64,000 bases of DNA from Prorocentrum cordatum (lineage: Eukaryota; Sar; Dinophyceae; Prorocentrales; Prorocentraceae), in contig CAUYUJ010015841.1 in the NCBI GenBank assembly GCA_963575745.1, positions 155,120-219,119 on the forward strand, written 5' to 3'. Within the stretch, counting starts at the first letter, position 1, and every line of letters begins with the position of its first letter. Below are positions 63,109-64,000 of this stretch, piece after piece. The position numbers were made by a program, and so were the translations under genes. Under the pieces are notes generated by a model. The model worked only from the letters and a program-made list of their open reading frames with translations. It was not told the origin of the DNA and ran no database searches.

Positions 63109-63226
63109 CAGCACAACCCCTCTCCAGCACTTAATGAATCGGTCCCAGCTTAAGAAATCGGTCCCAGCTTGTTTGAATTTCCTATTTTATTTTAAGAAAT
63201 TCTGAGACCCAGCTCAAACAAGTGAG

Positions 63227-63251
63227 TTTCTTAACAGACAATATGAGTGTA
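63227..63251 (-). repeat. Right terminal inverted repeat
   Basis: TTTCTTAA, a 7-base spacer and TATGAGTGTA, the inverse of 48250-48274. Just inside are CCCAGCT-containing segments, AATGAATCGG (compare AACGAATCGG near 48356-48365) and TTAAGAAAT. Confidence 0.55.
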
Positions 63252-64000
63252 CGTTTTTCGATTTCGCGCGCTTCTCTTGGGCAGTGTGATCAAGCATAGT
63301 CCTCGACGGTCTTCGCCGAGGAACAAGGCACACGCCCGAGCGAGGCCAGGTGCTCTCGGGCTCGAGGCTCGAGGCCTTCGGGCCTGCCGGGGCTCCCTGG
63401 ATGCCTGTAGTCGCCACGGCTGAACCCCCCTCAGAAGTCTGGTCAGAGAACACCGCTGGCTACCTCCTCCTCCTTCTCCTCCTCCTCGTCCTCGTCCTCC
63501 TCCTCCTCCTCCTCCTCCTCCCTTTCCTTCTCCTCCTCTCCTCCTTACAGGTACGTCCAGGGGTGGACTTGGAACACCCGGATCGAAGTTCCGACGAGGC
63601 GACTTCTGCAGCCGGCGGCCTCTCGTCGACTTCGGCCTCAGCGGCCCGTTCTGTCGGGCCCCAAGGCCCGCAGAAGGGGCCCAGGGCGCACGTCTGCCCC
63701 CTGGGGAGGGGGTCGGAGACCTCGGGGGCCGCGCAGTGAAGCGAGATTGCGACGCCGGGTGTCTGTCGGCGGCACGCCCAGGGGCGAAGCGAGAGGAGCC
63801 GGGCCTGCAGATGGCTCGGAGGTCTCCAGGCCTTCTGAGAAGCTTCCTGGGCCTTCCCCCGCCTTCTGAGAAGGCCCTCTCCTTCTCCCCTCCCCCGCCC
63901 TCGCTCGCTGCCGAAGCACACGTCCAGATGATCATCGGAAATGGGGAAGCAAGAACGGCCAGACCTAGGACATAATCACATCCTTCAGGAACATGAGACC
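63252..64000. other. Right flank, no gene seen
   Basis: GC-rich DNA with CCT triplets at 63466-63545 and CCTTCTGAGAAG motifs at 63830-63875 (compare 4365-4475). Frames on both strands lack motifs. Confidence 0.5.

Larger units (their letters stand above)
48252..63249. mobile_element. Putative 15.0-kb composite pogo-like element
   Basis: TA then CACTCATA (48250-48259) and, reversed, TATGAGTG then TA (63242-63251) bound the region. Seven bases further in, TTAAGAAA (48267-48274) and TTTCTTAA (63227-63234) repeat at the same spacing. TA target duplication and a CA start are typical of Tc1/mariner/pogo elements, and a pogo-like DDE transposase lies inside (51440-55439). CCCAGCT(T/C) occurs twice near the left end (48296, 48332) and three times near the right (63144, 63163, 63208), but all on the plus strand, which is unusual. 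Most of the inside is 12/13-bp minisatellite. Such length is exceptional for the family, so a chance or composite origin must be considered. Confidence 0.5.

Overview
The window is nuclear DNA of a dinoflagellate. The strongest evidence is a perfect 22-nt dinoflagellate spliced-leader (DinoSL) sequence at 26035-26056. It sits in genomic DNA without a 5' splice site after it, which is the mark of a trans-spliced mRNA that was reverse-transcribed and reinserted. High GC, long triplet microsatellites, dense foldback elements and decayed LINE retrotransposons agree with this. I cannot fix the genus; introner-like elements and GC would suit a Prorocentrum- or Suessiales-type genome. Most long open frames here are spurious, because GC-rich and triplet-repeat DNA is open in many frames. 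I see no rRNA, tRNA, CRISPR or conventional housekeeping gene.

Layout. 1-7.8 kb: pyrimidine-rich intergenic DNA, microsatellites and short tandem repeats. 7.8-12.6 kb, minus: LINE-A, with an intact ORF1 (coiled coil plus RRM-like region) and a broken ORF2 (endonuclease and reverse transcriptase). 12.6-25.9 kb: repeats, including a 1.8-kb inverted pair of (GTC)n/(GAC)n blocks. 26.0-28.1 kb, plus: a DinoSL-tagged candidate retrogene. 28.1-35.4 kb: repeats, foldbacks and (TA)n tracts. 35.4-41.4 kb, minus: LINE-B, with ORF1 (zinc ribbon, coiled coil) and ORF2 (endonuclease, RT, RNase H, C-terminal Cys/His region), decayed by frameshifts, one stop and loss of an RT catalytic Asp. 43.5-44.4 kb: a multiply frameshifted pseudogene.

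48.25-63.25 kb: the most interesting region. Imperfect terminal inverted repeats with flanking TA dinucleotides bound about 15.0 kb. Inside lie a pogo/CENP-B-like DDE transposase gene on the minus strand and ten arrays of a 12-bp or 13-bp minisatellite, present in both orientations and sharing a higher-order block. The transposase is split by a unit made of a 13-mer array plus a 166-bp head, and it carries an introner-like inverted-repeat element near its 3' end. A degenerate DinoSL lies ten bases upstream of its ATG. I propose a composite pogo-like element that has been colonised by, or has itself spread, the minisatellites.

The genes do not form a pathway. The window is a record of retroposition (two LINEs, a DinoSL retrogene), DNA transposition (pogo-like transposase, foldback and introner-like elements) and minisatellite amplification. 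Many frameshifts fall at or near long C/G homopolymers, so part of the apparent decay may be assembly error.
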